From Sphingomonas sp. (GTDB taxonomy: Bacteria > Pseudomonadota > Alphaproteobacteria > Sphingomonadales > Sphingomonadaceae), in assembly GCF_003248515.1 (NCBI RefSeq), contig NZ_QFOB01000014.1, positions 1-64,000 of the forward strand: 64,000 nucleotides of DNA, written 5' to 3'. Within the stretch, counting starts at the first letter, position 1. Each line of letters begins with the position of its first letter. Of the stretch, positions 61,450-64,000 are shown in pieces. A program made the position numbers and the translations under genes. Below the pieces are notes generated by a model. That model saw nothing but the letters and a program-made list of their open reading frames with translations, did no database searches and was not told the DNA's origin.

Positions 61450-62426
61450 AGGGTCACCGGCGTGCCGCTGGCGAGCGAGGCCGCAGCGGCCTCGGCGAGC
61501 GCGAGTGCTGCGACGCCGTCCGCGTAAGTCGCCTGCGGCTCGGCCCTGCCGGCGAGGATGTCCGCGAAATGCGCCATCTCGGCACGATAGGCGGCCGCAT
61601 AGCGATCGAGGAAGAAATTCTGGAAACGATCCGCTGCGGCGCCCGCCTCGCCCCAGACCTGCACGCTGCTTTCCAAGATATTGTCGGCACGGATCATTCC
61701 GGCCCCGCCATAAGCCTCGATCCGCTGGTCGTATCCGAAGCCGGAACGCCGGCTGTTGGCGATGACGCACAATTTTCCCGACGGTGTTTTCAGCAGGGTG
61801 CGCGCCGTGTCGATGTCGCCTGCTTCACCGATCGCAGGATCGACGAGGCAACTTCCCCACGCGAACACTTCGCTCGGTTCTTCGTCCAGCAGCCAGCGGG
61901 CGATGTCGAAATCGTGGATCGCCATGTCCTTGAACAGGCCGCCCGACACCTTGATGTAGCTGACCGGTGGCGGCCCGGGATCGTTGCTAGTGATCTGGAG
62001 CGATTCCAGCGGGCCGGCCACGCCGTCATCCAGCCGGTCCTTCAAAGCGCGAAAGTTGGGGTCGAAGCGACGGTTGAAGCCGACGAAGACCCGTGCGCCC
62101 GCCAGTTCGGACGCCGCGGCAGCCGCCCGGCCGTGATCCATGTCGATCGGCTTCTCGCAGAATACGGCCTTGCCGGCACGGGCGGCACGCAGCGTATATT
62201 CGAGGTGCGTATCGGTCGAACTCGCCACGATGACACCGGAGATGCTTGCGTCCGCCAGGACCTCTTCCAGGGAAGAGACGGTTGCACCGGTCTCTGCGGC
62301 GACCGCTTCGGCATTGGGAGCGTGGGGATCGACGATCCGTGCCAGTTCGAGCGCCGGATGGGCGATCGCATTCGCGCCGTGGATTTTTCCGATGCGACCT
62401 GCACCGAGCAGCGCGACCTTCGCCAT
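61446..62426 (-). CDS. iolG: Inositol 2-dehydrogenase (IolG) or close relative
   Basis: 326 residues, Gfo/Idh/MocA family: Rossmann VALLGAGRIGKIHGANA, the EKPIDMD lysine motif, NRRFDPNF, and the catalytic histidine in DMAIHDFDIARWLLDEEPSEV. It oxidises myo-inositol to 2-keto-myo-inositol, the first step of the pathway, whose later enzymes are all in the window. Other inositol isomers are possible substrates. It heads a two-gene operon with the sulfatase and has its own IolR-type operator upstream. Confidence 0.88.
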   Translation of the reverse strand: MAKVALLGAGRIGKIHGANAIAHPALELARIVDPHAPNAEAVAAETGATVSSLEEVLADASISGVIVASSTDTHLEYTLRAARAGKAVFCEKPIDMDHGRAAAAASELAGARVFVGFNRRFDPNFRALKDRLDDGVAGPLESLQITSNDPGPPPVSYIKVSGGLFKDMAIHDFDIARWLLDEEPSEVFAWGSCLVDPAIGEAGDIDTARTLLKTPSGKLCVIANSRRSGFGYDQRIEAYGGAGMIRADNILESSVQVWGEAGAAADRFQNFFLDRYAAAYRAEMAHFADILAGRAEPQATYADGVAALALAEAAAASLASGTPVTL

Positions 62427-62447
62427 ATCCTCTCCCTTCCTTGTGAT

Positions 62448-62461
62448 AGAATGATTATTCT
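62448..62461. promoter_or_regulatory. IolR-type operator 5 (AGAA-N6-TTCT)
   Basis: AGAATGATTATTCT, a perfect 14-bp palindrome with the GAA-N6-TTC core, 21 bp upstream of the iolG start codon. It places iolG and the sulfatase under the same control as the main iol operon. Confidence 0.6.
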
Positions 62462-62481
62462 CTACATATGGAAAATAGAAA

Positions 62482-63564
62482 TCAAGAACCCAATTTTGTA
62501 GATCTGCGGGGCATTCGGGGTGCCAGGGTCACGGTGAGGCGAGACCTTTCCCGGCCGCGCGAGACGGCCATCTCTATCGGATCGTTGCCACCGAGCGTCC
62601 GCGCCAGCTCGGACGAACTTGAAATGGGCGTGTTGGCGGCGGACAGGATCACGTCTCCGACTCTCAGACCTGCTGCGTGTGCGATCGAGTCGTTCGCGAC
62701 GGCCACAACCACGGCGCCCCGCCCGCGATCTACGCCGAGCCGGGCAGCCAGAACCGGCGACAGGTCCTCGGCCATGAGGCCGAAGGCGTTCGTGGCCGCA
62801 TTGCCGCCACGCATCAGGCGACCGACGACGATGTTGACGAGATCGGCAGGCAGGAAGCGATCCTGCCGCCCGCCTTGTTCGATGGCCGGCAGCGCGAGGG
62901 CCGTGATACGGCCATCCGGGGACAGGAAAGGGGTGCCGGCGGGCACGGGCTCCCCCGTGCCGTGGACGCGCAGGTAATAACTCTGCCCATTGCCGTCGGT
63001 GGCGAAATCGCTCGCGACGATCGCGGGCTCAACGATGCAACCGGTGCTGTTTGGCGAAGAGAGCGTGTAGCCCCAGGAACCCGGTGAAGCGATGTCGGAT
63101 TCGGCGACCGCCAGGACCGGGAGGCCTTCGCCGTCCAGCTTCAGGAGCGAAATGCCCGTCAGCGGATCCCGCGCTGCCACGCGGCCCTTGAGTTTTCGGC
63201 CATCCAGCCAAGCCTCGAAAGAGACCTCGGCGGGGACGGGGTATGTCGTCACGACCTGGCCATCGGCACTGACGACGACGCCCTGCGGCGCCGGACCCTC
63301 GAGACCGCGGAACCGCAGCGACACGATTGCGGGGCAAGCCGAGGCGGCGTTGTCGGAAAGCTGTTCGAGCGGGGTGAGCCGTTTCACGGCTTCGCGGATC
63401 GGCATGGTCACCCGCTGCTCGACCGTCCGGACCGGCCGCGATAATCTCGCACCTGCCATCACCCCGGCCAGGATGAGCAGGCCGATCCCCAAACCCTGGA
63501 TGAGTCGTCTCCGCCAGGGTCGATGCTGCGTGCCGAGCAAATCCGGTCGGTCCGGCTCAGTCAC
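62482..63564 (-). CDS. HtrA/S1C-like protein with PDZ domain, catalytic residues missing
   Basis: 360 residues from the GTG at 63564, overlapping the chloride-channel stop. One membrane segment (about 22-42) anchors it to the inner membrane. The trypsin-like domain follows, but the usual catalytic sites are replaced: no histidine in VVVSADGQVVTTYPVP, no aspartate at DPLTGISLLKLDG, and PAGTPFLSPDG where GNSGGP is expected. A PDZ domain ends the protein (GLRVGDVILSAANTPISSSSELARTL). It looks like a pseudoprotease, perhaps a regulator or scaffold for the linked channel. Confidence 0.72.
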   Translation of the reverse strand: MTEPDRPDLLGTQHRPWRRRLIQGLGIGLLILAGVMAGARLSRPVRTVEQRVTMPIREAVKRLTPLEQLSDNAASACPAIVSLRFRGLEGPAPQGVVVSADGQVVTTYPVPAEVSFEAWLDGRKLKGRVAARDPLTGISLLKLDGEGLPVLAVAESDIASPGSWGYTLSSPNSTGCIVEPAIVASDFATDGNGQSYYLRVHGTGEPVPAGTPFLSPDGRITALALPAIEQGGRQDRFLPADLVNIVVGRLMRGGNAATNAFGLMAEDLSPVLAARLGVDRGRGAVVVAVANDSIAHAAGLRVGDVILSAANTPISSSSELARTLGGNDPIEMAVSRGRERSRLTVTLAPRMPRRSTKLGS

Positions 63565-64000
63565 CGAACAGATCTTTCTGCGCTTTCTCGATCTCGTCCG
63601 TATACCGTCGCCGGACATACTTCTCGCTCACGATACCGAGCAGATCGCCCTTGCCATCGATGACGGCGAGTTCGTCGGCCTCCTCGGCTTCGAACAGGCG
63701 CATGATCGCCGAGACGTCCTGTTCGGGAGCGAGCGCGGTGTCCTGCAATCGTGCGATGCACGATACGTTATCGTCTTCCTCGCGGTCTGCGGCGAAGGCG
63801 GCGCTCACGCGGACGATACCGGCGTAGGCGCCCGCCTCATCGACCGCCACGACGATGCGCGTCGAGCCGAGCGGGAAGCGTCTTCGGAATTCCGCGAGGT
63901 TCGCCGTGTCTTCGATGGTGGGTGTGTCGCGGCGCATCATCTTGCCGGCTGTCAGGTTTCGCACCCAGCCCACATCGCGTGCGCTACGGATCGTCTCGCC
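63557..64000 (-). CDS. ClC-family chloride channel/antiporter, C-terminal CBS part (runs off right edge)
   Basis: About 147 residues are visible, open to the right edge. The paired CBS domains of a ClcB-type protein are recognisable: RNLTAGKMMRRDTPTIEDTANLAEFRRRFPLGSTRIVVAVDEAGAYAGIVRV, then EAEEADELAVIDGKGDLLGIVSEKYVRRRYTDEIEKAQ. The membrane channel domain lies outside the window. Its stop overlaps the pseudoprotease start (GTGACTGA), so the two are translationally coupled. Confidence 0.75.
   Translation of the reverse strand, partial: GETIRSARDVGWVRNLTAGKMMRRDTPTIEDTANLAEFRRRFPLGSTRIVVAVDEAGAYAGIVRVSAAFAADREEDDNVSCIARLQDTALAPEQDVSAIMRLFEAEEADELAVIDGKGDLLGIVSEKYVRRRYTDEIEKAQKDLFGD

Noticed and set aside
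1..64000. CRISPR arrays, rRNA and tRNA genes
   Set aside because: No regularly spaced repeats of CRISPR type and no recognisable rRNA or tRNA sequence were seen on either strand.

Overview
The window is high-G+C alphaproteobacterial DNA that most resembles a sphingomonad (Sphingomonas, Sphingobium or Novosphingobium type). The reasons are several FecA-type TonB receptors with their own ECF sigma/FecR pairs, a relaxase-DUF3363 / TraF / DUF736 / DUF2958 / ArdC set typical of sphingomonad ICEs and plasmids, a luxR-luxI-phyH cassette, and an IolC-IolJ fusion. This assignment is inference; no rRNA, tRNA or species marker lies in the window.

Layout. (1) 1-3101: a minus-strand ECF sigma / FecR / TonB-receptor module, with the receptor cut by the left edge. 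(2) 3.2-12.8 kb: the mobilisation block of an integrative element (relaxase with a possible oriT, lytic transglycosylase, TraF, excisionase-like HTH, DUF736, ParB-like, DUF2958, ArdC). (3) 12.8-13.2 kb: a structured intergenic element that recurs, diverged but fold-conserved, at 41.4 kb. (4) 13.2-19.6 kb: a defence cluster: a GHKL ATPase-nuclease fusion facing an overlapping four-gene operon of PstI-type methylase, endonuclease, HAD phosphatase and membrane protein. (5) 19.7-23.7 kb: regulators and a quorum-sensing operon luxR-luxI-phyH-DUF2285, which by analogy with FseA of the Mesorhizobium symbiosis ICE may control element excision. (6) 24.1-30.4 kb: a plus-strand ECF/FecR/TonB-receptor module paralogous to the one at the left edge, followed by a lasso-peptide isopeptidase. 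It looks like an uptake-and-cleavage module without lasso biosynthesis genes in the window. (7) 30.5-38.3 kb: integrase, hipBA, a possible initiator-like protein and an AbiEi-like/Fic fusion on either side of two short tandem repeat arrays, then remnants of a trb operon and IS110 transposases. (8) 38.7-41.3 kb: a PAS chemoreceptor-like protein and a MASE1-PAS-GGDEF diguanylate cyclase. (9) 41.4-47.8 kb: XRE regulators, a third ECF/FecR pair whose receptor is cut off mid-gene, and several half-genes joined at abrupt junctions.

(10) 48.1-62.4 kb is a coherent catabolic locus. It has a formylglycine-generating enzyme, a TonB receptor, an RpiR/IolR repressor, iolCJ-iolD-iolE-iolB, two exported esterases/hydrolases, and a sulfatase translationally coupled to iolG. 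Five copies of a GGAA-N6-TTCC-like palindrome (the motif reported for rhizobial IolR) precede the receptor/rpiR, iolCJ and iolG-sulfatase units. The parts fit uptake of a sulfated and/or acylated inositol compound, removal of its substituents in the periplasm, and degradation of inositol toward the IolJ aldolase products. IolA and an inner-membrane transporter are not in the window. (11) 62.5-64.0 kb: an HtrA-like protein lacking its catalytic residues, overlapping the end of a chloride-channel gene cut by the right edge.

The most notable items are the lasso-peptide scavenging module, the substituted-inositol locus with its IolR regulon, the repeated structured element, and the uncharacterised defence genes.
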